IMG/VR virus record: IMGVR_UViG_3300022200_000033
Coordinates: 1-64,000 of that record
Length of the DNA: 64,000 bases
DNA from: a virus
Direction: 5' to 3' (one strand)
Notes under the pieces: generated by a model
What the model was told of the DNA's origin: nothing
Database searches by the model: none
What the model saw: only the letters and a program-made list of their open reading frames with translations
Shown here: in pieces, positions 16,222 through 27,600 of the stretch
Layout of the letters: each line of letters starts with the position of its first letter
Numbering within the stretch: the stretch's first letter is position 1
Made by a program: the position numbers and the translations under genes

Positions 16222-19200
16222 CCTCTAGCAAGTATATCGTAGTTGATAGACCTGACGCATCCTTCTTGTATTCCATGTTATAGATAACAAATCTGCTTGT
16301 TTCTGGAGATATAATATCTATTCCTTGACCTTGAGCATCTTTATAATTAATATTAACAATGTCTCCTAATTGAAGATTAGTTGTGCCAAAAGTATTAACT
16401 CCAACTGCTTTTTTAGGAACGGATACCTTGTCGATTACCCATCCAAAAACATCTTCAGCAGCATCAGAAGTTTGAATGTATGGGCTGTCTATCGGTGTAA
16501 ATTGATGAACACCATACTTTATTCTTGAGTTTTTAATCTTATTGTATTCCTCTAACACTCTAAATGGATTTGATATGGTTGAGGATTTTCCAAGATCTGA
16601 ATTAGATAATATTGATTTACTCTTGTAGTAGTCATCAACATTAAGATTATAGGTTGTGTCTTGCGTAAATGCAATTCCTGAAATTCTTAAATAGTTTCCA
16701 GAAGTATCGTCAAGGTTTAGATTAAAGTCGGTACAGTTAAAGATTAAGAAGTCTGCCCCATACGATCCTGCATAGAATCCTGAAACAGAATATCCTTTGA
16801 CCCTATTCATAGTATTCATTAATCTTGCGTAGAGTGCAGGATAGGCCCTATCGTACTTGACATTAAAGTATGCAACTTCTCTTAAAATTGTTCCAAACTC
16901 TTCAAAGTACATTCTATACTTTGGTGGTTCTGCACTACTTATTCCAGAAAGGTATGTCTTTTGGATTATCCCACTAATTGCATACTTTCTTAATGCCTCA
17001 GAAGCATCAACTAGGTCATCACCAAATACCTTTGAGATCCCAGAGTCTACGGTAAACGTTGTGCTTTCTGAATAATTATTGGCTAAAGCATAAACATTCT
17101 CGAACATACACCTGGAAGACCCTCTTGTAAATACCGCCATGTTATTGTACTCTGGCAATGGGTCTATGTCATCTACAGTAGATATTTGCTTTCCATTTAA
17201 ATATAAAAAGAATCTTCTTGCAGATCCAATGTTAATGTACTCTGCAGACATGTCATATACAGTTGTTGAAGATTCTCCAGCCAATCTATTCTGTCCAACA
17301 AACTCTCCACTATCTACGTTTATTTGACCAAGACCAGACCAAAGTCTTACTGGTATAGCAGATCCACTCCCATCTGAAACAATTTTGTAAAAATATATGT
17401 TTGCAATGTTTGTAGCTTCTTGAATAGATTGCGAAGCAACTCCACCCGTGCTTGATGTTGTTGTTAGAGGTGTTGGCGATGTTATCACATATTTAAAAGA
17501 TTTTTTATCTGGAAATATTGATGTAATAGCATATTCTCCATTTAGTGGAGTCCTAGTATTAGTTGGGTCATTTGCATCTACTAGACCAGAGATTAAAACA
17601 CTTTCTCCAACCTGAAAATCAAACTGTCTTTCTGTGTAAACGGTTACTTCATTTGCTACACATGACGGGCTTGGAGATGAAAGAATGTTTGCAACTTTTA
17701 CTCCAGCATTATTGTCAGAAACATAATCCCCAACATTATCAGCAGTTAAAGCTACAATTTCAAAAAAGTATCCATTATTAGTTTCTTTATTTACTCCTAT
17801 CCCAATCCCTCCAGAGCCACCATAGATTCTTACCTGTTGGTCTGGTGCATTCTGAGATACGTTGCTAGAAGATGAATATAGCTCTAATCCAGAAGATCCC
17901 TCAAAAATTGGATAGCCGCCGATAGGAGTTTGAGACTTATCTGTTCCAGACTCCACCTTACCAACAATTCTCATCCTTGTTCCAAAATGCTTGTAGGGAA
18001 TTGCCTCTCCGTTTTGATCAATAAAGTCTTTGTAGACGTAAGAGATAAAGGATGATGCAGGAAGAGCATCTGTAAACTTTGGACCATTTAGTATTAAGGC
18101 AGATGATTGAATAGTTCCTGGTCCAGTTGTTTTATAATAATTTACCTCTGATTCAGTTGCATAACTATCTGCCAGAAAGTTTTTAATAATTCCATTTCTT
18201 GTTGAAGATTCAGAAAAGGAATCCGCATCAATGTATGGAGACGTTTGAATTTTACCAGCAGTTCCCTGTTGAAGGGTGGTTGGATATTCAATATAAGACC
18301 CTGTAGTGAATAGGTATTTTGATGCATCCATTATGCAACCTCGAACATATAAGTTATCTGACCAATAGCTATCGCTACTAAGTCCTGCAGAGTGTGCTGT
18401 TATGGGGGTTCCAAACTGTCCTCTGCCATGTTCTATAATTTCTCCATTTTTAATATTTGTTATGCCATCAATAATTTCATACTCTGGCTTTGTGTATATT
18501 CTTACATTTCCCGTAGGAAACATTTTTCCATTAAAAGTAAGTCTAGAGAAATAATCTTGATACTCTTGATTGCTTGTAACCCACACTGGCTCAATCTCTC
18601 CAGAAACAGAGTACTCTACTGCATCAAACTTAATAACTTCTCCATTTGCATAAAAGTATCCAGAGTATGATGGAATCCAATACACATTCTCTCCAACATC
18701 AATCACGTTGTTGTAAACTGTATTATTTAATGAGTATGGAACCTCTTCTGTTAAGTTTGTGTTTAGTGGTACTGCTCCAAGCGTATATCCTGAGTTCTGT
18801 GCCCCTAGCTGGTTTATTGTTTTTGTTGCTTCTCTTCCTTGAACTTCCCACAAAAGAACGGGCTTGTAGATATACTCTTTGTATTGATCTAGTTTTTGCG
18901 CTGTTGCCGTTGATCCAATAGATCTTTGAATATATCTGGTTGTGTAATTTATTTCACCATCATTGTAGACAAGTTTATCTTGTGAAGAAAGATTGATGAT
19001 GTTTGGAAGATTGTCCCCCTCCACCTGTCCATACATAGTTGTATCGGTTACTCTTTCATCCTCACTGTTTGGAAGCAGGTATTCCTTAGACATTATAACA
19101 AGGTTGTTATATTCATCAAAGAACATTGTTGACTGACTGGCTACCGCTAATTTTTGTAGCATTTCTGCAACATTTTGATCAGGTTCGACAAAGAAATATG

Positions 19201-21001
19201 GGATCGTTGTTTCTGGGTATCCAGCAACTCTTTTAAATGTGTAGTTTGAAAATCCTATGTAGTCAAGCAATACCGTTATCGCCCAGCTTAAAGATACATC
19301 TGTCAGCAGGAGCTCTGGGGCTGGTCTTGACTCAAGAAGAAAAAACAAGTCTCTTATGGTTACGCTTATTGTTGCTGCTTCTCCAGTAACCTGTGGAAAT
19401 GACTCGCTATACATTGTCTTTACTGGAATGAAGTAGTCTATTCCATCTACCTCTTTTGTGATGTCGTAGAATAAAAACTTTATTGGCATGTCTAAATAGT
19501 TTGCTAGGATGCTTCCTCTGTAGTCCTCAAAGTTAAAGACATTGTTTTGATTAAAAGAAAAGTCTGTATCAAAAACTTCAATCTGTCCTGTTGATGCAGA
19601 AAGTCCACCTACAGGTATAGATCCATTTCCAAGGTCTGACATTGTTTTTGTTATTGAGAATGACAAAACGCTTTCACTCATTTCAACCAAAAGTCTTGGA
19701 GAAAGTTCTATTAGGTCAAATGTACAACCACTTTTATTCATTGTTTCAATAACTAACCTCATACCACCTAACCATTCGAACTCTCTAAACACTGGGTTGT
19801 TATTTGCATCATAAAAGTAATCTGGATTTGCTGGCTGTGTCACAAAGTTACTATTATAGTTAATCAATTCATCTGACACTGCCCAGGAGTAGTCTGGAGT
19901 AAAAGACACCCATTCTTCATTTATAAAAATCCACATCGTACCTAAATCATGGTCTGACTCTTTAACTAGGTAGGTATATCCTTCTGGAGCAGTATCTGGA
20001 AGTAGGGTTGAGTTTGGGATGGTGTCAGCAAATATAAAAATATCTCTATACTCTAATGGAATCTGTAATCCATAAGATATTTCAACGTGACCGTCAAAAC
20101 CAATTATAGGAGTTCCGTCAGACCTTAAAGATACGTCATCAAAAGATATCATAGTTACCCAACTATCATCTTCATCTAGCTTTTCAATTCTCCATCGAAC
20201 TGGTGTAGTCTTATTATTGTCACCAAATAGCGGATCTTGTATTGATGTGTTTCCATATCTTAAGGTTCCTAAATCGACACCTCCTACGTTTGTCTGCATC
20301 TTAACAACAATCTTGTTTGCTGGAACCTGGTTTTCATAGACAACAAAAGGAACAGAGTCTTCGATAGAGTGATTGCCATTTACCAAAAACGAAATCCCTC
20401 TTTCAACTTGACGCAATTCTGATGTAGCACTTTCCCCAGGTCTTGGACTTGGAACCCCATATTCTGTTCTATAAGAAGTCCAGTATTTAAATAAATCATC
20501 TTTGTGAGACATATAGTATCTTGGCCTGTTAACAATGTATCCTTGATTTACTTCTTGTAAATCTGTTACCTTGTTGATTGGAGATGGATTGGTTATGTAC
20601 TGCGCTGTTTCGTATGTTGAACCAATGTTTCCAAGGTACAGTGGTTTGTTTATTCCTGACCTTGGTCTATGAGGACTTATACAATCATTTAAAGAATAAA
20701 GAAGCTTCATCTTTTCTTTAGGAGAGATAAACAGTGTTGGTTGATCTTGATCATCAAAGCCACTTTGGATAGCAACGTCAGAATCTGTTGCTCCTGTATA
20801 CCAGTTTCCAATGTCTAATTCATCATAGTTTACGGGAAGAAGGTAGTATTCAGATCCAGAATACGTTGGTCTATAACGATAGTTTCCAAGGTTTTTAATG
20901 TTTCCTGGCTGATTCATATTCCATTCAGCATATACCGCTGACTCAACTTTAACTGTATCTGAAGTTTTCAGATGATTTTCAAGTTCTTCTGATTGAAACA
21001 T
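16217..21001 (-). CDS. Large tail-tip protein (Tal/minor tail type)
   Basis: The 1594-residue protein follows the tape measure and Dit-like genes, the usual position of the tail-associated (Tal) protein that forms the tail tip and may contact the host. The N-terminal third has beta-rich hub-like sequence. The middle has Gly/Ser-rich jelly-roll segments such as QVRIYGGSGGIGIGV and a LamG-like stretch (RRFFLYLNGKQIS). The C-terminus ends in a compact domain (TNLQLGDIVNINYKD). No peptidase motif was recognised. It starts directly after the preceding stop (TAAATG). Confidence 0.75.
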   Translation of the reverse strand: MFQSEELENHLKTSDTVKVESAVYAEWNMNQPGNIKNLGNYRYRPTYSGSEYYLLPVNYDELDIGNWYTGATDSDVAIQSGFDDQDQPTLFISPKEKMKLLYSLNDCISPHRPRSGINKPLYLGNIGSTYETAQYITNPSPINKVTDLQEVNQGYIVNRPRYYMSHKDDLFKYWTSYRTEYGVPSPRPGESATSELRQVERGISFLVNGNHSIEDSVPFVVYENQVPANKIVVKMQTNVGGVDLGTLRYGNTSIQDPLFGDNNKTTPVRWRIEKLDEDDSWVTMISFDDVSLRSDGTPIIGFDGHVEISYGLQIPLEYRDIFIFADTIPNSTLLPDTAPEGYTYLVKESDHDLGTMWIFINEEWVSFTPDYSWAVSDELINYNSNFVTQPANPDYFYDANNNPVFREFEWLGGMRLVIETMNKSGCTFDLIELSPRLLVEMSESVLSFSITKTMSDLGNGSIPVGGLSASTGQIEVFDTDFSFNQNNVFNFEDYRGSILANYLDMPIKFLFYDITKEVDGIDYFIPVKTMYSESFPQVTGEAATISVTIRDLFFLLESRPAPELLLTDVSLSWAITVLLDYIGFSNYTFKRVAGYPETTIPYFFVEPDQNVAEMLQKLAVASQSTMFFDEYNNLVIMSKEYLLPNSEDERVTDTTMYGQVEGDNLPNIINLSSQDKLVYNDGEINYTTRYIQRSIGSTATAQKLDQYKEYIYKPVLLWEVQGREATKTINQLGAQNSGYTLGAVPLNTNLTEEVPYSLNNTVYNNVIDVGENVYWIPSYSGYFYANGEVIKFDAVEYSVSGEIEPVWVTSNQEYQDYFSRLTFNGKMFPTGNVRIYTKPEYEIIDGITNIKNGEIIEHGRGQFGTPITAHSAGLSSDSYWSDNLYVRGCIMDASKYLFTTGSYIEYPTTLQQGTAGKIQTSPYIDADSFSESSTRNGIIKNFLADSYATESEVNYYKTTGPGTIQSSALILNGPKFTDALPASSFISYVYKDFIDQNGEAIPYKHFGTRMRIVGKVESGTDKSQTPIGGYPIFEGSSGLELYSSSSNVSQNAPDQQVRIYGGSGGIGIGVNKETNNGYFFEIVALTADNVGDYVSDNNAGVKVANILSSPSPSCVANEVTVYTERQFDFQVGESVLISGLVDANDPTNTRTPLNGEYAITSIFPDKKSFKYVITSPTPLTTTSSTGGVASQSIQEATNIANIYFYKIVSDGSGSAIPVRLWSGLGQINVDSGEFVGQNRLAGESSTTVYDMSAEYINIGSARRFFLYLNGKQISTVDDIDPLPEYNNMAVFTRGSSRCMFENVYALANNYSESTTFTVDSGISKVFGDDLVDASEALRKYAISGIIQKTYLSGISSAEPPKYRMYFEEFGTILREVAYFNVKYDRAYPALYARLMNTMNRVKGYSVSGFYAGSYGADFLIFNCTDFNLNLDDTSGNYLRISGIAFTQDTTYNLNVDDYYKSKSILSNSDLGKSSTISNPFRVLEEYNKIKNSRIKYGVHQFTPIDSPYIQTSDAAEDVFGWVIDKVSVPKKAVGVNTFGTTNLQLGDIVNINYKDAQGQGIDIISPETSRFVIYNMEYKKDASGLSTTIYLLEV

Positions 21002-21631
21002 TTATACTTCTTCCAGGGATATGTTAATATTCCAAAAGTCATGTCCAGAAGTTGTTTGGTTTGACCAGATTCCGCCTCTTTTTTCAATTGAATAATCAAA
21101 AGAAGATATGTACATTTTTAGAACCTGATTATACACTCTAAGTTTTTCAAAGTTTTTTGTGCCATTTATATTAAATTTGTCATAGCCAAGGAATACATAG
21201 AATGGTCCAGAGTGGTTTTCATACCAGTTTAACAAGTCAACTCCCCCTGCACCGCCGTCAACTGTGTACATTGTGTATGTGGATGGATTGTCTGTTATTT
21301 CTCCATTAGCTGGATTGAAGTCAACGTCTGCAGAAAATGCTCTAGAAGGAATCCTATTCCAAGATGTGGAAAGGTTTAGCTTGTCTGCAGTCCAGTACGA
21401 GCGCATGTTTCCGTTTACCATCCTTTGTCTTGATTCAATTCTTTGCTGAGACATGGAAATCTCTCCCCTATTTCCATCTGTTAAGATAATGAAGTCTGTT
21501 CCCTCTGTTCCTGTAGGGACATATGAGCCACTATCAAGTGTTCCTGAGTTATCTGAAAATAACAAAGCTTGGGGTCTTGTAGCACCCCTTAGATAGGACC
21601 TGCGACCTTCCATATACGAACTAGTAGCCAC
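21002..21631 (-). CDS. Distal tail (Dit-like) / minor tail protein
   Basis: The protein has about 209 residues and is mainly beta, with aromatic-rich segments (GPFYVFLGYDKFN, YISSFDYSIEKRGG). It sits between tape measure and tail-tip genes as expected for a distal tail or first hub protein. I choose GTG at 21631 because AAGGAG lies five bases before it; a GTG at 21637 abuts that site. It overlaps the tape measure stop by 11 bases. Confidence 0.65.
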   Translation of the reverse strand: MATSSYMEGRRSYLRGATRPQALLFSDNSGTLDSGSYVPTGTEGTDFIILTDGNRGEISMSQQRIESRQRMVNGNMRSYWTADKLNLSTSWNRIPSRAFSADVDFNPANGEITDNPSTYTMYTVDGGAGGVDLLNWYENHSGPFYVFLGYDKFNINGTKNFEKLRVYNQVLKMYISSFDYSIEKRGGIWSNQTTSGHDFWNINISLEEV

Positions 21632-24600
21632 GACCACTCCTTATCTGTGTGCCCTGCATTTGCTTAATTTTTGCAATTGTTATATTTGCAATTTCATCTG
21701 CAGAAGCTCCAGCGTTACTAACATTAACTCCAACGCTATAACTATTATACATGGGAGCAGAGATGTTTGTCGAATTGTTGGACTCCATCTTTGTCATACC
21801 TTCAGACTTAGGCATACTATATTTTGGCATTGAAAATGATCCCTGGTTTATTGATGAAAGCATAGGCATTCCATACTTATCTACCATTGATTTACGAATA
21901 ACGAACTCTCCTGGAGTAAGTCTTGCAGAAACAGAGTCTCTAGATCCATTGCCAGCAACTCCGCCTGCCATCATTCCAGGAGGTGGTTCGTTAGAGGTGT
22001 ACTTGAGTAAACCTCCTGCTGCATACCCCTTAATCATTCCTCCAGCGTAGTGAACTTGACCAGTACCATACCTGATGTTTCCTAGGGCTGGATTTCCTCC
22101 TGCATCTGTTGGCCCTACTGATGCTTTGGCAAGTGCTTCTCTTGCAGCATTACCTGCGGCAATCCAGGCATCCCTGTACTCGTTAACCTTTGTAACGTTG
22201 CCAGCAATTGATGCAACTAGCGCGGCATTCTCATCTTTTTGTCTTTGAAATTCATCTGCCGTGAGTCCTGCAGCGGTAAGATTACTAAGCGCAATGTCAA
22301 GAGCCTTTTGATGATTTTCTAGTATTCTAGAGTGTTGATTGTTTTGATTTGTTAGTGGCTCAATCATATCTTCATTGATATTGTAAATTTCATTAGTAAG
22401 TCTACGAACCTCAAGACTGTTTGCATAAATCTTATCTTCTTCCATTCTAATCATTAAGCTTGCTTGATAAGACTGTTCTTTTATATCTGCAATTTGTCTT
22501 TCAGCTTCTTCTCTTGTTAAGCCCTCGCTTGTTCTGAGAGAATCAATAGCATTCTGCTTCCCCTGTTCAAGACCTGCTCTTGCTTGATCCTGTGCATCCT
22601 TTGCTTGATTCTGACGCATTGCTTGTGCAGCTGCTGTTGCAGCATAGATATCTCCTTCTGACAAAGCTTGAGAAATTCCCAATTGATCTTTTTGTTGTTG
22701 CAGTATTCTGTTGTTTAGTTCTTGAACTTTGTTAAGGGCACTAATTCTTTTATCGTATGCCTCAGAAATCTTGGTCTCTTGTTGACCCATAAGATCAAGT
22801 TCATGAGAAAGAGCATCTGAAACCCTGTTTCTTAATTCATCTTGTCTTTGAAGATCATCAATATTTTGACTGGTTAAGTCATTGATGCGCTCGTAATCAT
22901 CAATTTCTTCTTGTTTTCCGTCAATAAGGTCTTGCTGTATTTGAATTAACTCTTCATTTGCATCAATTTGTTTTTGAATTTCTTTTGTTGTTTTTTGTTC
23001 TGCCCCGTAACGCTTTTCTGCAAACTCATTTTCTACCCTTGTTTTCTCAACATCAAAGGCCATGCCTACTGTATTTGAGTATTCTGACCATGCCTTATTA
23101 AGTTCATCTACTGGATCTTTTGCTTCTTTTGTTACTGCAATAAATTCCTCAAATGCCGCAACAACTTCTTTGACAGACTTTCCACCCCTGCCTGCTTTTG
23201 CCTCCAAAAGAGTAAAGACATAATCTGTGTTTGAGGCAAGACTCTTTGCATCTTCTTCGCTAAACCCTTGATCTATTAACATTGATTCAGCTCTACCCGA
23301 TCTCTTTTTTGTTTTTATCTCATCTTGCATTCCTCTAAGAGTTTCGGCAATAGTAGCCTTTCTGTATTTCGCAAGCAACTCTTTAACTTTTTTCTTATTT
23401 GCATTAAGGAGTTCTTGTGCTCTTTTTATTCCTTCTTCTCCACCACCAATTGCTTCAATTATTTGTTGCGGAATTGCTGGGAATTTTTTCTTTATTTTAT
23501 CTAACATTCTAGGGAACATTTGTAGATTTGCTTCAGTCTCAGCAATTAAATCTTCTAGCCATGATCTTGTTTCTGAACCTCCACCAGTATCTTCGGTATC
23601 GTCCGTTGTATCACCTTCTGTTTCTGTCGTTACACTATCTGTTCCTGGAGCAAGGGCCCCCATAGCAGCACTCAAAAGTCTGAGCCTTTCTGCTTTTATC
23701 CATCTTTCAGCAGCATCTGGCGACATACCTTTTGGAACATCTAACTCTAAAGACATAAGAGCGGCAACAGCAATTTTTACAGAAGATGGTGCCTTAGCAA
23801 AATCTTCAAGACCCATGCTCATAGCCTTTAATCCAGCAGCAACGTTTCCTGGCGCTTCTCCAAAAACTACTTCAGCTTGCTTTTTAGCGTTTTTCTTACT
23901 TTGGAATAGTTCATAGTTTTTAGAAATTTTTTGTAAAGCAGTAGCACCAATTGCTTCTACGGTAAGGTTTTTTCTTACTGAAGGAGGAAGTGTTTCTAAG
24001 TCTTTCAAAACGCTTGTCATGTTTTCTAACTCTTCAACACTCATACCCTCTGCAGCCAGAACCAAGGTAGCTCTAACTTTTTCTGGTAAATCTTCTGGAA
24101 GCTTAAGCAAGAAATTTCCAAAAGCAAGAATTTCTTCTGGACTCTTACCTTCTGTTTCTAATGAAATAAGAAATTCAGATCTTGCAGTCTCCCCCAGGCT
24201 TGCATAAATTCTTTCTACTTCGTTTGCCTGATCAAAATCTCCTTCTACCCTTAAGCCCATGGTTACCCCAAGAACCTTTGAGGCTTCTCCCCTACCACCT
24301 TGCTCACGATAAAGATCGTCTAGAATTTTAGAAGCTTCTGGATCTGACTCTCCAATTGATAAATCAAATATCATTTGATATCTAATTTCTCTTTGCTTTT
24401 GCTCATCTAGGGCTGGCAACCCAGCCTGCCTTCTTTGAATCTCCATTGCAATTCGAGCAGATGCTAGCATTTTGTCAGTATCTAGCCCTTCTGTGCTAGC
24501 CTCAACAGATCTTTGCATCCCAGTAAGAGTTTCTCTTCCAATATCTGACAGTTTTCCGTCTTCTTCGGTTAAAGAGTTCATGTATTCAAGAAGTTCTGCT

Positions 24601-27600
24601 CTTCTTTGAGCTATTACTTCAGATTGTTCTTCTCTCAACTTCTTTCTTTGTGCAACTGCCTCTTCAAGTTGTCCTTGTTTAAGAATTCTTGCTTCTGAAG
24701 CTTTTTTCCTTTTGTCTTCCGTTTTGGCATTTTTTTCTTTTTCTTTTTCTAGACGGATTTCTTCTTTAAGTTTATTTATTTTATCTTGCTGTGCAACAAT
24801 TTGATACTCAACATTGTCTGAAAGGCTTTTTGCATTAGAAACCAAAGACTGTGTATATGCCACGCTAGCCCTTACTGCTTCATCAAATTCTCCAAAAACT
24901 AATTCTGCTCCAGGAAGGTTTTCATAAAAATCATCTCCCCATTTTTTTGCACTTTCTTCGGCCTGCCTTTTTAAAGTTTTTTCATCAAGCTCAATGCTAG
25001 CAACAATATTTGCCAGTATCGTCATTGGTCTTTCTGTTATATCCTCTCCGCTGGCACTTAAAATTTGAGTAATTTGTGCTATTACCTGTGCAGACAATTC
25101 TTCTTTTCCAAGAGCTTCTGCAATTCCCGAAGCAACAGCTTTTGCTTGATCTGGTGTAATCGCACCACTCACAATTGCCATTGAAAGTTGATTAGCAAAG
25201 TTTGTTGCAAAACCAGATGCATTTGCTTTAAAGGAAAGCTTTGCCTCTTCTACCATAGTTTTTCCAAATTCTGTTTCTACAAATTTTCTTCCTTCTTCTA
25301 CTACTTCTGGAGTAAGTCCAGCAATCTTATCTTCATTTCTTGATTTAGAAATATCTCTCACAGTTCCATTAAAAAATTCACCAAGACTTTTAATTTCTGA
25401 GGATGCTAAATTCATAGAATCAGACATTTTTTTGCCAGCATCAATATTATTATCAAGACCTTTTTTCAAAGCAAATCCTGCAACAGCTACGGATGCAAGA
25501 GCTGTTCCCATAATGCCTATTGGGGTTAATAGCAACGGTAAAGCTTTAAGCAACGCTGGCATCACCATTGCAAGTCCTTGAAAAGCAAACATTGCTGGCA
25601 TAATCTTTTGAGCGAATTCTCCAATAGGTCCACTTAGCATAGATGCTCCGAAAGCTAATCCGCTCATGGCTCCCATGGCTCCATTTACTTTTAGTCCCCC
25701 AGAAACCATAGTTTTTCCAAATTTTGATGCAGACCCCTTAAGTTTAGACATAGAAGATGAAACTTGTTCTGTTTCTTTAGTTAATTTTGTCTGAGATAGT
25801 ATTTGATTTTGAATAGAGTTTGGTGCTATCTGAAGACCCATATTTCTTGGTGGCAGAGGAGAGGATGGCCCTCCCAGTGGATTCATGGGCCCCATCCTTC
25901 CAGCAAATCTTGCATCAAAAGGTGTTGTCATTCCTGGAGCTATCGGAGGCATATTTAGGCTTAATGCTCTGCCTTTTTCCATAGCAGCTTTTATCTTTAA
26001 GTGAGCATCTTGAAGTTCTGCAGACATACCCTGCTCTATTCCCTGCCCAATCCATCCTCCAAGCTGAAGTGACCATGGTGGTGGGGAAGCAGCATTGGCA
26101 CCTTCAGTAACTGCTGGCCTTAGTTCTCTTCCTCCAGAAAGACCAAACTCCCTAAACACTCTTTGTGCTGTTGATGTGCTAAACCCAGAGTCTGTAAGCA
26201 TTTTCCTGCCTAGATCTGGGTCCATTCCTTGTGCTATCGCTGATGCAAAGATTGCCTTAGATGCTACGCCTCCAGCCCTCATCTGAGTGGCAAATGTAGC
26301 CCAGTATGCTCTAGATCCCTGTATTGCTGCTTGCTCTGCTGACTGTACAGATGAACGAATTAGTTCTGGGGAAACCTGATCAGAAGAAAATAACAGAGGT
26401 GCTTTTCTATAAGTTCTTCCAGAAGAAAGACTTTCTTGTCTTGTTCTTACTGAAGCGTCTCCCAGAGGGGAGGATATTCTAATCCTATCGTTTTCTTGAT
26501 CCATAACGATATTTCTTTCTGCAAGGAGTCTTCTTTGTTCATCTGTAAGATCTGATAGCCCACCAACGCTTACTCTTAAGTTGTTGTATTCATTTGAAAG
26601 ATTTTCTATTTCAGAAAGCATCTGCCTTGTTTCATCGTCAAGACTAGAAAATGCTGTTCTAAAAATTTCATCAATGTTAGAGTCGCCAACTATTGCAAAA
26701 TCTTCAGCAGCAGAGACTATCGCATTGTCAAGAAGCTGTAGCTTTGGCCTTAATTCTTCAAAATCTTGTCCAGTTACTGCTACTGTGCTTTGCCATTTTT
26801 CTACTCCTGCTCCACCAAATTCCTGCCCAAATGATCCTCCAGTTAAAGAATCTCTTCTCATTGCTTCATTGAAATTTGTTGGCATTTCAACAATAAGATT
26901 GCTTACAGCGCCAATACTAGAAATTGTTCTTCCAAGAACTCTTTCAATTTCTTGCAAAACTGTAAGATTTCTTCTTGCACCTGCGGTTAAATTTTCCATA
27001 GCAAGGGCTTCTGAAGTGCCCAAACTTACTCTTCCAGTTAAATGAGTTCTAGCAGTTGAACCAACATAATCTGAAAGCTTTGACCCATCATTCAAACCTT
27101 TGACTGTTCCACGATTCATGGCATCAAGTACGGGAGCAAATCTTCTGGTTGCTTCTTTATTCATTACAAATTCACCAGGGGTTAGTAGTGCTGGCTCAGT
27201 ATCTTTATTTCCAACGCCACTGATCATTCCACCAGTAGCCATTTTTTTAACAGGACGACCTCCAAATCCCTGAGGAAGTCCTGAAGCAGCAGAACCCGCT
27301 GCAGCAACATATGTTCCATAAGCTCTTGAAAGCTGTCCTACCGCACTTCTTTGAACGTTTAATGCAGCAGTTAATCTGGTGGTCTTTCCCTCTAAGCTTG
27401 CTGCTGCTGCTGCTGCATCTAACTGTTCTCCTGCCAAATATGAAAGATCCTGACCCCCACCCCTTAATCTGTTAAACAAATTGTTAAACATTGCAAAACC
27501 TTTTACAGCTTGACCAATAAAGTTACCAAACAAACCAATAAGCATAATTACTGTTGGAGCCACAACCCCAACTCCAGCAACAAGAATGGTTATAAATTGC